In this document: positions 1 to 11,984 of the stretch, piece after piece | How the letters are laid out: every line of letters begins with the position of its first letter | How positions within the stretch are numbered: the first letter of the stretch is position 1 | Source: Symsagittifera roscoffensis | Taxonomy: Eukaryota > Xenacoelomorpha > Acoela > Convolutidae | Direction: 5' to 3' | Assembly (NCBI RefSeq): GCF_963678635.1 | Contig: NC_087069.1 | Span: 55,430,709-55,494,708, forward strand | Length of the DNA: 64,000 nt | The notes under the pieces: generated by a model | Told to the model about the DNA's origin: nothing | What the model saw: the letters and a program-made list of their open reading frames with translations, nothing else | The model's database searches: none | Translations under genes and position numbers: made by a program

Positions 1-523
1 GAGTTTGCGCACTACTTTTTATCGGGTGCCGCAATGATTCGCAGCATAAGACAACTCGCACAAAAGACAAATCGAAATTTTTGGAGAAAGACTACTAGCA
101 AAAAGAGACAACTCGGATGAAACTCGTGCCAAATAAAAGTTCGTTAAAAGAGCGACAGATCATTATTTTGACAGTTTTTAAGAGTATGTGACATCTTTTG
201 TTGCAATTTTCATTTAAGGATATTTATAGTACTTTTCCCCGGATTTGAACCGAATCAGGCGTTTTTTCGTTAGACCTTGTTCGTTTTTGTCTCCTGAAAA
301 AACTTTGATACTTTTTGGTGAGCGTAACCCATTCCTGATTGATTTTTTTGCCACTCGGCCTTCTCGAAATGAAAATATTTTAACGTGCAATGTTAGGAAC
401 AATATGAGCCGAAGTTGCAGCTTTTTGAAATCTTTTTAGCTACCACTTTTTCCAGTAAATATCTAGCAATAATACATTAAAATCATCAATGAAGTGTGAT
501 TGACTGAATTTGTGTGTGATTAG

Positions 524-668
524 AGCGCACCTGAAGAAAGAAAAGGAGGAGGTGAATAGACTGAAGAGTGTGGTGGCCCAGCTGGACCATGACAAGGACA
601 CTCTCCAGAACGAACTGGACCTCAAGGTCGAGAAGGTGGCCAGTCTGAACTCGGAGTTAGACAACAAG
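524..668 (+). CDS. CEP135: CEP135-like exon (first in window)
   Basis: The acceptor is TGTGTGATTAG and the donor AAG|GTACAG. One leading base completes a codon begun upstream. It encodes a coiled coil with LDHDKDTLQNELDLKVEKVA. The sequence before it (1-523) is the AT-rich end of the preceding intron. Confidence 0.85.
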
Positions 669-3600
669 GTACAGTAAGGCATTGCAAGTGATTTTTATTG
701 TATGACAAATCATACTGTTTGTGAAAGTTCTTTTTTATTTCGACAAAATATCTGGTTCTATGTCGACAATACCTTTGTGTCGAATATTTTACAAACTTGG
801 TCGTTACATGTTTTATTTTTGCAGATGATCATCCAACTGTAGTTTGAATTGTCTGCCATTGTCTTTTCCATTTAATACCTAATTTTAATTATTTTTTATC
901 TCTACTAGTATTCTTCTGATTATGTGTATCTGTGTGTGTTGTAGCTGCACCAGATCTCCTCCATGTCTGCTGAGATGGGTGAAAATGAGCAGCAGATGCT
1001 GAATCTGAATGACACTGTGGCGGCCAGGGAGAGGGAAATCAAATCACTCAGGTAACACATCATCAGAGGGGAAGAGAGTAAAGAGTTAAGGGAAGCCAAA
1101 AGAGATTCGATTCAAAACTCAGTGGAACAATTCGAAATAAAAACTTCATTTAAATTCGAACATCGGTCTGAATCAAGAAGTTTGCGCTCACACTGTTTTT
1201 TTTTTAAATTTTTTGAACACTTGTCCCAACTAATGGTCCGTTTTTATATTATTACCTTCTTTCCTGTACTGTATATTAAAGTGTGTTCTAATTGAGGTGT
1301 GTATTTATGTGTGTTAGAAGACAGTTGGATGCGAAGACCTATGAGTGTGAGGAGACATTGAGGCTGAAGGACAGTGGCTCCATGGAGATCAAGAGACTCC
1401 AGGAGGATCTGGCAGAGATGACCAGGGAGTGCCAGGTACACAATTTATATCACCCTTGTAATTAGCAGACAAATATAAGACAGAAAGAGTTTGCTCATGA
1501 CTCTTATCTGTTTGTAGGACCCCAATTTAAGGTTCCTAATCATACATGCTCCAGGAAATCATCTCAACAGGAAATATTTCTATACTCAATAATGAAGGGT
1601 CCAATCCTAAGTGACGCGGAACTCATGTTGTTATTTTTTTCTGAACTAAGAGATGTGTATCTATGTTTGAGTGTCATGTCATTGGATCTCTTTCTGGTGT
1701 TCATTTTTCCATTTGCGATTGATCGCTCCCAATGATATACTGCAGATTGTTTTTCGTTTGTGTCCATCATTGGAGTGGAGAGTATTACATGGGATCTATT
1801 TAAGAGTGGTTTTCTGTTTTTGATCATTGCTTTATTAGCTCTTTGTTGTTTACTCTTTTGTGTTCTTATCCATCATCTCTGATGTGTTGTTTGTGTCTGC
1901 TGCTGCAGAGTATGCTGGAAATGCCCAGATACAGGAAATATTGGGTATGTGTCACCACCCCAGTTGCAGCCGACCATGATTACCCAGCATGAACATGCAT
2001 TTGTCATCAAATCAATAAAACTACTTTTTCGATGTTGTAATGGTCCTATCAATTAAGAGAAAAGTTCATTGTTGTCACGTGTAGTTGATGTATGAAGTTA
2101 TTTTTTTTCAGCTTATTGTTCCCACTGCCAAATTTTGAATAATTTAACGAACTAAGTGGAGACTACGAATTGTAGCATGGAGTGTTATAAACTAATTTGG
2201 AGGATATTAGAAAGAAACATTCATCATTTTAGAAGTTCAAAAATAACCATCTATTTTAATTGGCGCATATACTTTTGTGTCTCGAACTATAATCGACATT
2301 CAAATATTACTAGTTTTGTTTTAGTCCATCTCACAACAACTGACTAGGACTGAACAAGATAGAGATGAGCTGAAGGCGAAAGTGATGGCCTACCACAAGG
2401 AACTGCAGAGACAGGAGGATATCATAGCTGCGCAGGTTCGATTCCCAACGGCTGCCTTTTGCTTCCCACTCATTTTTTGTCGATTTCTACTCGACAATTG
2501 CTATGATGCCTCTCATGAGAATAAACTGCAAAAAATATTTTTTGACAATTTTTTGCGCTTAAGTTGCTCTAGACTTTTGTTTACATAGTATATAATTTTA
2601 TTGGCTCAAAAGCTTAATCCTATAAGTGAATCTTTTTACTATTCGTTGTTATCGTTACTACAGAAATGATTTAAAATAAGCTGACAAAACGCTTTAAACT
2701 TGAAATGTAAAACGCGTTTTTCTCAAATTGGGTTGGCTTCAGGTAAAACATTATGAAGACACAATTTGCCTTGAATTTTAACAGAAATAATATGATGCAG
2801 TTTGTATTGCAAATTTTGGGCTCACATTTTTACCCCAAAAACTTCATTTTGTCTTTTTTCAAGCTTTGTTCGTTTGTACGGATAGTTTTGATCAGCTCTG
2901 TAGAAGCTGTTAATCTTTTCAGTTGATGACAAAAAACTAAGCGTTTGAGAGTACAAATTAGAATTGTGGGTGTTTGTGTGTGTTAGGAGCAGGAGAAGAA
3001 CCACTTGTTGGGCAGCTACAGACAAGCACAGACGGAGTGTGCCAAGCACGAGAACGACAGCCACACCTACCAGACGGAACTGTCTTCTGCCAGACTGGAG
3101 ATTGTGAGCAAGGAGGGGGAGGTGAGGAGACTGGAGGAGAGGCAGAGGGAGATGGAGAGAGACATCAAGGAGGTGACGGCAGCACTCATTACTCATAATT
3201 GGGTTTTAGAACGCAGCCGTTCTTTTTTGGATCTCTTAAACTATGTCCTCCTCGGTACCTAGTAACGAATATCCCTCCTTTTGCAAAAAGGGGTATAATT
3301 AACGAGATCCTTTTTTAAGTTTTTTTTTTAATCTCACCAAATGTTGTCGAATGTGATTTATTTTTCGCACCTCACATTTCCAATTTTCAGAGTCAGCAAA
3401 TCGACATGCATTGATGCTTTTTAATGTTCTCTCGAGTGAATAAGAAATGATTCAAAAAATGAACTGTTATGAACTAAAACGCTTTCTCCGTGACAATTTT
3501 TTCGTATCCTATTTGTGTGAAATATTAGGAAATGTATCAGGCGCAAAGTGTGTGTAGACCAGTTCTGACTTCGCGGTTGATGAAATATAAGTCTGTAATG

Positions 3601-6600
3601 GGGCCATTTAGCTGTTTTGTAAGTGGTCATCTTGTCAGTCACGAGTCTGCGCTATTATGCTTAGGGTTCACAGAGGTTCCATGTGCTTTATTTAGATTAG
3701 AAATTTTCATTTTAATTGGAGGTATGTGCTCTTGTTTAAAGCAATCAAAGCTCAAGAACTCACCCAAATGAAGAAAAGTCATTTTTGGGACCTGAAAAAA
3801 AAAGAAAGTGCCATAAGAAATGACGTTCAAAGTCTGTAGTTCTAAAATAACATCAATCAACTGCCAATTATTTTGCAATTTCAGGCGCGCATACAATAAA
3901 AAATAAAGCTTTCAATCAATCTAGCACCTAATTAATGAAAATCTAGTTTCGTTTTTGGTGCCTATGAGTAGTTTTTTTAGTGATTCTAGAATACTAATGT
4001 GTACGTGTGTTGTGTTGTGTGTGTAGTACCAAGAGGCCTCAATGCAGTATGAATCACAATTGTCCCACCAGAACAGTACTTTGCACTCTCTCGAGAATCA
4101 ACTGAAGGGACTGCAGAATGACAAGGAGGCTGTGTTGAGTGACTTGGCTGCAGTGAGGGAACTGTGTGTCAAGCTGGACTCCACCAAAGACACTCTCCAG
4201 AGGAAACTGGCGCAGAAGAACATCGAGTCAGACCAGGTATGAAGTTCATCTATATGTGCTAATAGAAGGTTTTTCTATTTAAACGGCCAGAAATTACATG
4301 AGCTTCTGGTTTTATTGAAGTGTAGATTTCAATTCGCTTGATGGAATTAATTAATTAATTTCGAACAATCAGATTCGAGCGCTATGATGCAACATGAAAA
4401 AATCGCTTTCGTGGTACAGTGCTGATTTAAATTAACCGTACAAAACGCGTTAAACTTGAATTTTAAAACGGATTTTTCTCAAATTGGGTTGAGTTTAGGT
4501 GAAAGCTTATGAAGACAAAACTTGCTTAAAGTTTCAGCAGAATTAATATGGTGTAATTTGTTTTGCGAAATTCGGGGCCAAAATTTCACCCCAAAATTGA
4601 GTCATTTTGGTTTTTCTTAGTTAATCAAAAATTACGCCGAAAATACCCAGTCAATCACAGACATAATTATATCAAAGTGAGCCCCTTACGTAGCCCAACA
4701 AACTTTATGAAGGGTATAATCTCCAAAAAATGCAAATTGTTTAAAAATTGTTTTTAAATAAAAAGTTGGTATTTTATATAGTAAAAATGACCTTTTTGTC
4801 TATCAAACAAAAATAAATTAACTTATACAATATTTTGGAGATTATACCCTTCATAAAGTTTGTTGGGCTACGTAAGGGGCTCACTTTGATATAATTAGGT
4901 CTGTGATTGACTGGGTATTTTTGGCGTAATTTTTGATTAACTAAGAAAAGCCAAAATGACCCATTTTTTGGGTAAAATTTTGGGCCCGAATTTCGCGAAA
5001 CAAATTACACCATATTATTTCTGCTAAAATTTTAAGCAAGTTTTGTCTTCATAAGTTTTCACCTAAGCTCAACCCAATTTGAGAAAAACGCGTTTTAAAT
5101 TTCAAGTTTAACGCGTTTTGTCCGGTTAATTTAAATCAGCACTGTACCACGTGAAAGTTCTAGACGCGAAAAAACGGCCTTGAGTCGCAAAAAAAGAGCT
5201 TCGCTGAACAAAATAACAGTCTGAGTGTGTGTAGTATGAATTTAATACTCCATCTCTAATATGTATGTGTTTGTGTGTGTAGCTTGTGAACCAGTTGGAG
5301 GATGCGAGGCAGGAAGTGGAGCTACTCAAGAAACAGATCGAGAGTGAGAGTCAGACTATCAAGAACCTGGAGGACCTGCTGACCTCCAACAGGGAGAAGG
5401 AGTTCGCCTGCCAGCTGTCCAGTCAGGAGAAGGAGACGGAACTACAGCTGTACAAAGAGAGACTCGCTCTCTCGGAGAACAAGAGGTCAGTACTCGCACT
5501 CCTAATGATGTAACTAACATGTTTAAATATAAAAGACATTCTAGACGCATTGTAGTAGAATTTCATTTTCATTGATTCGAGGAGTACATAAGCTTTTTTT
5601 AATGTTGAAGTTATTAAGATGTGAGTAAAAATAAAGAAGGAGCGAAAGTATTCGGCACGTTGGTCTTGCTTTATATTAGAATCGAGTCATCTAATAACTC
5701 ACTTTTCATCTTAACCAATTGGTGGTTTAAGAATGGAAGCGGATAAAAGTTTCGAATACAATTGGTTAGTAAATATTCTTCCTCTGTTCTCACGCTTTTC
5801 CCCAGTTTCTGGGGTCTTTCCGAAATCTATTTTTGTTCTGTATGATTTTATGATACCTACGTAGTAATTTAAATGGATTTTTATTGTTTCCTTTTGCCAC
5901 TATTTAAAAAACTGCCAGAAACTAAGTTTTCAGACATGACAAATTTCTCAAACGAATTTTTTGCGAGTTATCGTTTTGATCATCTAAAGGTGCTGTTTTA
6001 AAAGTTATCGGACGGGCAGTTAAGTAACTATGATTTTTGAATAGCCTCATATTCTGCATTAGTGATGATGACTGTGTGTTGTGTTTTGTGTAGTGGTTCA
6101 CTGCAGCGAGAGATCCAGAGCTTCAAGACTAGACTGGGAACAGCCGAGGCAGAGCTGGAGAGGAGCAGACGCCAACTCACCAACGAACGATTCGAACGGT
6201 GACTATAATCTATTCACTCTTTATAAATGCAGAACACGAAGAGACATATAAAACTGAGAGGTACAGACCCATTTAGGGGGTGAATTCTCATGACAGAATT
6301 ATCGAAATGTCTTTTTTAACCAATCAACGGGTTTTAAATTCTCAAAAGTTTCACGCTTTTTGAACAGGATTTTTTGGTATTGACTATTTATTTGGCGATA
6401 TATTTTCGGGTCTGAGGTACTAACCAGCGGCCCTTCGAATGGTAATAGACACAAACTGGTTACTGATTACAATTGTCAGTTATCGTTCAAATTGGTTCTC
6501 TGATCATGCTTCTTGTTTCTTCTCAGTATATCGGAGAAGTGGCCGTGTTGTTGTCATTGTTGTGTGAGTGAATAGTGCTGTTATGTTGTAGGGAGCGAGT

Positions 6601-7273
6601 AGAGCAGGACCTGAGGAGAGTGAAGCAGGGAAGATACTCCAGCCCCACCAGGTAAACAAATCAGTACCCTGTTCGTCACCAACTTGCTATAAACTGCTTT
6701 TTGTCGTGTTCTCCCTAGTGTTTGCGAAGCTTCATAAGGATGCTTAATTTGAAGTTCTCTAGTTTGATAGCTCTTACCATTCAACAGGTTCGAAATTTAG
6801 GATTAGATTTTTTTTAAATCTTAACTAACGAGAATGTTATTCATGAATATGATCTAACAAACAATGCATATGAGTAGTGGCTATGTCTGCACCTCTCAAT
6901 CGAATGTTTGAGGCCCTCCATGATATGTGATCGTTGCTTGAGGGTGAGGCATCATTACCCTGCCCAGAAAAGTAACCAAAAAATTGCATGTAATTCTTAA
7001 CTAGGGGCACAACAGCTGTTATCTGTAACAGTTCGCATGTTGGTCCTTTCCGTTGTGGATAAATCGTCTTAGATGCAATCCTGACTAAATGTTTGCCCTA
7101 GGTCCCCCTCCCCTACAAGGGTGCGAGTAGTGTCCCACTCCTTCTCTCACTCGCAGGGGGCTCATCACAGTAGTAGCATCTCTGCTACCAATGCTGCTGC
7201 GGCTAATCCAGCAGTCGTCATGGACCCCTGTTCATTGTGTGGCCAGACCACACTATGTCCAGAGCGGTCATAG
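524..7273 (+). CDS. CEP135: CEP135/TSGA10-family centrosomal coiled-coil protein, C-terminal part (11 exons)
   Basis: Joining exons 524-668, 945-1051, 1318-1435, 1909-1944, 2325-2435, 2987-3172, 4027-4236, 5283-5485, 6094-6198, 6592-6651 and 7102-7273 gives 483 uninterrupted codons and a TAG stop; intron phases agree at every junction. The product is almost entirely heptad-rich coiled coil (K/E/Q/L rich). Recognisable family blocks are VRELCVKLDSTKDTL in the seventh exon, NREKEFACQLSSQEKETELQ in the eighth, and a tail with NERFERERVEQDLRR followed by a Ser/Pro/Arg stretch (RYSSPTRSPSPTR). CEP135 is a centriole/basal-body scaffold protein; TSGA10 is its sperm-tail paralogue, and one invertebrate protein usually represents both. 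The N-terminus lies upstream of the window. The last residues, CSLCGQTTLCPERS, hold three cysteines that I do not associate with the vertebrate proteins. Family assignment is from recall of conserved blocks, not a search. Confidence 0.85.
945..1051 (+). CDS. CEP135: CEP135-like exon
   Basis: Acceptor TGTGTGTTGTAG, donor CAG|GTAACA. It encodes LHQISSMSAEMGEN... up to EIKSL and ends two bases into an Arg codon. All in one open frame, coiled coil. Confidence 0.85.
1318..1435 (+). CDS. CEP135: CEP135-like exon
   Basis: Acceptor TATGTGTGTTAG, donor CAG|GTACAC. The first base completes the split Arg codon. It encodes RQLDAKTYECEETLRLKD and a further coiled-coil stretch ending in MTRECQ. Confidence 0.85.
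1909..1944 (+). CDS. CEP135: Possible 36-base micro-exon of the CEP135-like gene
   Basis: CTGCTGCAG precedes 12 in-frame codons (SMLEMPRYRKYW) followed by GTATGT. Both splice sites are good and the phase is 0 on each side, so inclusion or skipping keeps frame. The peptide is not coiled-coil-like, so it may be an alternative or spurious exon. Confidence 0.4.
2325..2435 (+). CDS. CEP135: CEP135-like exon
   Basis: Acceptor TTTTGTTTTAG, donor CAG|GTTCGA. It encodes SISQQLTRTEQDRDELKAKV and then YHKELQRQEDIIAAQ, typical of the family's coiled coil. Phase 0 on both sides. Confidence 0.85.
2666..2853 (+). repeat. Partial copy of the foldback repeat found at 4406-5155
   Basis: From TGATTTAAAATAAGC onward the sequence parallels the left arm at 4422-4610, sharing TTTTTCTCAAATTGGGTTG, TATGAAGACA and the ACCCCAAAA segment. 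Only one arm is present. It lies in the intron before the exon at 2987. Confidence 0.75.
2987..3172 (+). CDS. CEP135: CEP135-like exon
   Basis: Acceptor TGTGTGTGTTAG. It encodes 62 residues of charged coiled coil starting EQEKNHLLGSYRQAQ and ending MERDIKE. The donor is taken as GAG|GTGACG, a weak site; the frame stays open for several more codons, so the 3' edge is less certain than the others. Confidence 0.8.
4027..4236 (+). CDS. CEP135: CEP135-like exon
   Basis: Acceptor TGTGTGTGTAG, donor CAG|GTATGA. It encodes 70 residues that include the family block DLAAVRELCVKLDSTKDTL. Confidence 0.9.
4406..5155. mobile_element. Foldback element with ~320-bp inverted arms
   Basis: The arms at about 4406-4725 and 4835-5155 are reverse complements. 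Outer ends read CTTTCGTGGTACAGTGCTG (left) and CTTTCACGTGGTACAGTG (right, complement strand). Innermost shared block is GGGTATAATCTCCAAAA. The ~110-bp centre is AT-rich with no coding capacity. It sits inside the intron 4237-5282 of the CEP135-like gene. No clear target duplication was found. It is a non-autonomous element of unassigned superfamily. Confidence 0.8.
5283..5485 (+). CDS. CEP135: CEP135-like exon
   Basis: Acceptor TGTGTGTGTAG, donor AAGAG|GTCAGT. It holds the best-conserved block of the family: a coiled coil running into NLEDLLTSNREKEFACQL and a second charged stretch ending in LALSENK. Confidence 0.92.
6094..6198 (+). CDS. CEP135: CEP135-like exon
   Basis: Acceptor TTTTGTGTAG, donor CG|GTGACT. 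It completes a split Ser codon and encodes LQREIQSFKTRLGTAEAELE followed by RRQLTNERFER. Confidence 0.9.
6592..6651 (+). CDS. CEP135: CEP135-like exon
   Basis: Acceptor TTATGTTGTAG, donor CAG|GTAAAC. A 60-base exon encoding ERVEQDLRRVKQGRYSSPT with a split Arg codon on both sides. It ends the coiled coil. Confidence 0.9.
7102..7273 (+). CDS. CEP135: CEP135-like terminal exon with stop codon
   Basis: Acceptor TTTGCCCTAG. It encodes SPSPTRVRVVSHSFSHSQ, a low-complexity Ser/Ala stretch, then DPCSLCGQTTLCPERS and TAG at 7271-7273. The CxxC plus a third cysteine close to the C-terminus is the only non-repetitive motif in the tail. Confidence 0.88.
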
Positions 7274-10200
7274 TTATGGATTGAGATAATAATATCAAAG
7301 GTTGAAAAGCGGCCATAGCATATCATCATGTCTATACTAATCACTAGATGGAAAAACACAGCACAGCGACAATAAGCAAAAATATCGTTCTTAGCAAATC
7401 AGCTTAATTAAATATCATCAAAGTTTTTAGACAGTAGAATTTCATGCGTACGATGGACTTAGCGCGAACTAACTTAGTTTGCGCGACCAGAGATTTCAAC
7501 AAAAAGTAAAAATAAAAACGAGGCAAATGTTACCATTTCTGAAATATCCGCGCGTTTATTTTTTTTTGAAAGAGCCACGAATGATCTTTCATTTCTGTTC
7601 AGGAGCAGTGGAGTTGAAAGATCTACAGAAGAGCGCAGATACAATTTGGAAGACTGATATGATCAGCACGTTTAACCATACCTGCTCGCAAAAATTATCC
7701 TCTCTTCTGTCGACCCTTATCAAGGATCCTTTTCAACATATCCGACCCGATCTAGCCTTCTTAGCGTTTCAGTCTACTTAAGAGAAAACTCCTAGAGTTT
7801 GTAAACTGAAACTATCTCAAATGTTACCCGATGTCAATGACCAATTTTAAAAATGCTGCTAAACTAGTAATAAAATAATGATTGAATCGAATATAGTGTG
7901 ACGCAATTTGTAAATTCTGTTACTTTCTTATTTTTTTGCGATTAAATCTTCTACAATTCTTATTTTGATTTCAATGAATCGTCAATTCAATGCCTCTCAA
8001 ATAAAACCCAATGTGTAATGTTATGTACAATAGTTTTTGGCCCATCACTTAAAAATAACCACCAGATTAGTTCAGTTGTGAACTTGAATAAAGAGTTGCT
8101 GCTTTTGATTTGGTTTGGAGTCACTCAACTTTATTTGTACAGTTTCCTATGTCGATTTCAATTAACTGTTTCACCCTCTCTTCGTATTCACATCTCTCAG
8201 TTCAACTAGGGGCGTATTAAAGTGGACATGGATGCACTGACTCACCCTCTCTTAATGAGTACATCCTCATTCTAATTGTTTTTAAAGGGTGACTGAACGT
8301 CGTGAAGACATTTAGATAAAACTTTTTTAAGGTGTTCGTTTTTTAAAAGTCTCCCATAATCAAATTGGTTTTTAGTTTGCTTTAAAAAATGTTTTAATTT
8401 ACAGCTCACTAGTGCAATAAATGTTTTGATCAGCATCCCTTGACCTATTTTCTCTTCACGTTTCCACGAATAATCATCAGAATGAGTTAGAGTGATAAAT
8501 CATATTAATTAAGCCCTATCATTCGTGAAAGTTAGTTTTTTGAGTTTTAATGCTTTTTGGAATTCAGAGTACTTCAAAACACGTAACTAGTAATTTGATT
8601 TTTTTGAGAGTCATGAACGTAGTGAATTCTTATATAGGTCTTGCTGATTTGTTTTCAGGAAGAAGTCATAAAATATTGATACACCTAGGTATAATGGACT
8701 TTTTGAGTTCAATTGAAATTCATCTGCTGAAAGTGACGTAAAAAGCACTCGCTAAATACAAATGTGGAAATGGCGCGAAAAAACGTGAACGATTTCTAGT
8801 TTCGAAAGAGGAATTTACTTTTAAGATTTCCCAGCGGAATGAAAACTTTACCTGTTGATCCAGTTATCTCAAGTTGGGTTCATGTTATCAAAAAAGCGTC
8901 GATCATAAAATTTTTTTAGAAATTCAAAGAGCATAAAGGAATCTATTTTTTCTTTAAAACTCGAAAGTTGACATTTTTTCCGTTTTTTTTATGTTAACTT
9001 GCGTTCATCAATCTTTTCCAATCTTCAATTGGCTATGTTTTGTTTTGCTAGTCAATTTTCTACAGAATTTTAGTCCAATTTGTTTAAATAATTATGATTG
9101 TCGAATATGCTTAGTCTCCAGTTTTGCGTTTAAATCCTTTTTTATAACGCAGAAAAAAAAACTTAGTGACTCTCTATGTTTGATCGGAACATGCTACTTG
9201 CAGAGTAACCGGATATCCTGGTTTCAAATTGGGTTTGTTTTATAAAGAAAGTTGGTTGAATCATAGATTCTTGAACTTTCAAGAGCCCTTACTTATTGTA
9301 TTTTGTCATCAAAAGTTGGAAAATGTACCCACAAAAAACAGTTAATACTCTGCTATTAAAAAATTCTTCCATTTTTGTTTGTCTGCTAAATTTGTCGTCT
9401 TTATTGCTTTATTACTGACATTTTTTTGCTACAAGCAGTTCTCATTAAAATTGAAAGTTTTTTCTAGTTTTTTTTTAAATTTAATAATTTTATTTTTATG
9501 CGTAAAACCTTCATTTTTCTTTAATTGATTTGACTACACAGATTTCCACTTTTTTGATGATTTTTTTTCGGCTTAACGGCAGTTAACCTACTGGCAGTTT
9601 AATTGCTGTTAGTAAATGTTTTTGAATACTTAATTAACACCGGCTATTGCGGCTATTGTGTATCTGGACGTGTATTTCTCTAACTGAACTTCATTTCCAA
9701 AAAATTTGAAGTTTTTGGATTTCCTTTCTTATTTTGTCTGTAGGCTTGCTATGCTAAAACGCTGTTAAATCGCAATTACTGCAACTACTGCTTTTTGCTC
9801 TATCAAACAAGCACAGTGCAAACGAAATGCCTTCATCTAGTGTCACTGGCATCAAAAACAAGACATAATCTACATCAAACCTACCAGCAAGTAAAGCATT
9901 GGCCAAGATAATTTTTCAGCTAGAGCACCGTTTTTTTTTCGTATCAGGAAATTTGCTGGAGAACCCATAAAATAGATTTACTGGGTAAACCTGTTTACTT
10001 CTACCATTCATAACAATCATGACCTCATAAACGACAAAAAGATGAGCTACATACAAGTATTGTTAGTATGATTGGCTAGAGAAGCCATATCGGGATTCCT
10101 TGGAAACACTATTTTTACCCGAACAAAAAACGATACCTTTCTGGTCATTTACGCTGCTTTTTGCGAAAAACGTGTTCAAATTTTTCAGTGCTCATGTGTT

Positions 10201-10618
10201 TAATACTGAACTAAAGTGAACCTGTTTGCTGAGAATAGCCAGGAATAAAATATATCTTTCATAAAATTGAAGCGGAGAGAACACTCAATTGACAAAAGCT
10301 TGGAATATCGCGTGTTTCTCGATTTCAAGATGTCTTTGAAAGTAGTAATGGATTCTTTTTGTTACCACATGTTTTTCAAATAATGTTATTTTTGAATCTT
10401 TTTGGTAGAATCGATTGAATATGTAGCTTTTTCATTACATTTAAGGATCAAACCCTCTACCAAGCGATGTTAAAGAAAAACAATGACTGACATCCTGCGA
10501 ATAAGTACTGAAAACGGCTTGATATGGCGTCAAATCCGTAAAGTCAAGATTATCTAGACTGTCAAAACATACGCAAAGGGAAAATGTTCAAGTTTCGCTA
10601 CTTTATAAACTAAAGGAC
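7274..10618. other. AT-rich spacer, no gene seen
   Basis: After the CEP135-like stop the sequence is AT-rich with poly-T runs and only short chance ORFs. I see no exon-like GC-richer block, repeat array or TIR pair in it. The first several hundred bases are probably 3' UTR. Confidence 0.5.
7869..8005 (+). terminator. Candidate polyadenylation signals of the CEP135-like gene
   Basis: AATAAA occurs at 7869-7874 and at 8000-8005. The second is followed by a GT-rich stretch (ATGTGTAATGTTATG). Either would give a 3' UTR of about 0.6-0.75 kb. The hexamer is common in AT-rich DNA, so this is only a candidate. Confidence 0.3.
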
Positions 10619-11094
10619 CCGGGTTGAGGTCCGCGACTTAAGAAAAGACTTTATAAGTCGCGCCGCATACCATTTTCAGACTTGATTTCGCAGTCGCGCC
10701 GTGTGCTTAAGTCGAACCGTCAGTCTATTATTAAGTCGCGCCGTCAGTCTTTATTTAAGTCGCGCCGCTTAAGTCTTTTCTTAAGTCGCACCGTCAGTCT
10801 TTTCTTACGTCGCGCCATCTTTTTTTTCTTAAGTCGCGCCGTCAGATTTTTCTTAAGTTCAGCCGTCAACTTTTTCTGAAGTCGCGCTGGTCGCGCCGTT
10901 ACTTAAGGTTGCGCCGGTTCCGACGGTTGTTTAAGTCGCGCCGGTCGCGGCGGTTTTTTTTTCAGTCGAACCGATCTTCAATTGCAAAGAGTCGGTCGCG
11001 CTTGTCTGGAATTGCCAATATAAAGTCGCACCGGTCTAGAATTGCCAATTTTGAGTCGCACCGGTCTTTTCTAAAGTCGCGGACCTCGACCCGG
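10619..11094. mobile_element. 476-bp TIR element filled with short GTCGCGCC repeats
   Basis: The ends are inverted repeats: CCGGGTTGAGGTCCGCGAC at left and CCGGGTCGAGGTCCGCGAC as the complement of the right end, continuing to 29 of 31 matches. The inside is a degenerate tandem array of TTAAGTCGCGCCGTCAGTCT-like units with a spacing of roughly 25-30 bp. It is GC-richer than its surroundings. There is no coding capacity and no clear target duplication. Related elements are at 43370-44691 and 36105-36206. Confidence 0.75.
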
Positions 11095-11300
11095 CGGATA
11101 TAATCAATTCCGAAAGTGTGTTGGCTCTCTTTTGTAACTGCTCACTCCGTTATATTATTGTACTTGTCGTACTCCTTAAAGCCTTAGGTTAAGAATTGTT
11201 GACTCATTGTTTGAACTTTAAGAAAAAATTTTTTCATAGTCTACCACTTCTGAGACTAATGGTCCAATGAAAATAACGACGATGAAATTTCCCTGCGTAA
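11095..11300. other. Unremarkable spacer before the assembly gap
   Basis: About 200 bases of mixed sequence with no recognised feature. Confidence 0.4.
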
Positions 11301-11500
11301 NNNNNNNNNNNNNNNNNNNNNNNNNNNNNNNNNNNNNNNNNNNNNNNNNNNNNNNNNNNNNNNNNNNNNNNNNNNNNNNNNNNNNNNNNNNNNNNNNNNN
11401 NNNNNNNNNNNNNNNNNNNNNNNNNNNNNNNNNNNNNNNNNNNNNNNNNNNNNNNNNNNNNNNNNNNNNNNNNNNNNNNNNNNNNNNNNNNNNNNNNNNN
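11301..11500. other. Assembly gap (200 N)
   Basis: Exactly 200 N. It directly abuts the CATA microsatellite, so the true length of that repeat is probably unresolved. Confidence 0.98.
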
Positions 11501-11950
11501 CATACATACATACATACATACATACATACATACATACATACATACATACATACATACATACATACATACATACATACATACATACATACATACATACATA
11601 CATACATACATACATACATACATACATACATACATACATACATACATACATACATACATACATACATACATACATACATACATACATACATACATACATA
11701 CATACATACATACATACATACATACATACATACATACATACATACATACATACATACATACATACATACATACATACATACATACATACATACATACATA
11801 CATACATACATACATACATACATACATACATACATACATACATACATACATACATACATACATACATACATACATACATACATACATACATACATACATA
11901 CATACATACATACATACATACATACATACATACATACATACATACATACA

Positions 11951-11984
<34 letters not shown>

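Noticed and set aside
2822-3196. Minus-strand 124-codon frame
   Set aside because: It is antisense to the CEP135-like exon at 2987-3172 and Leu-rich because that exon is rich in Glu/Lys codons.
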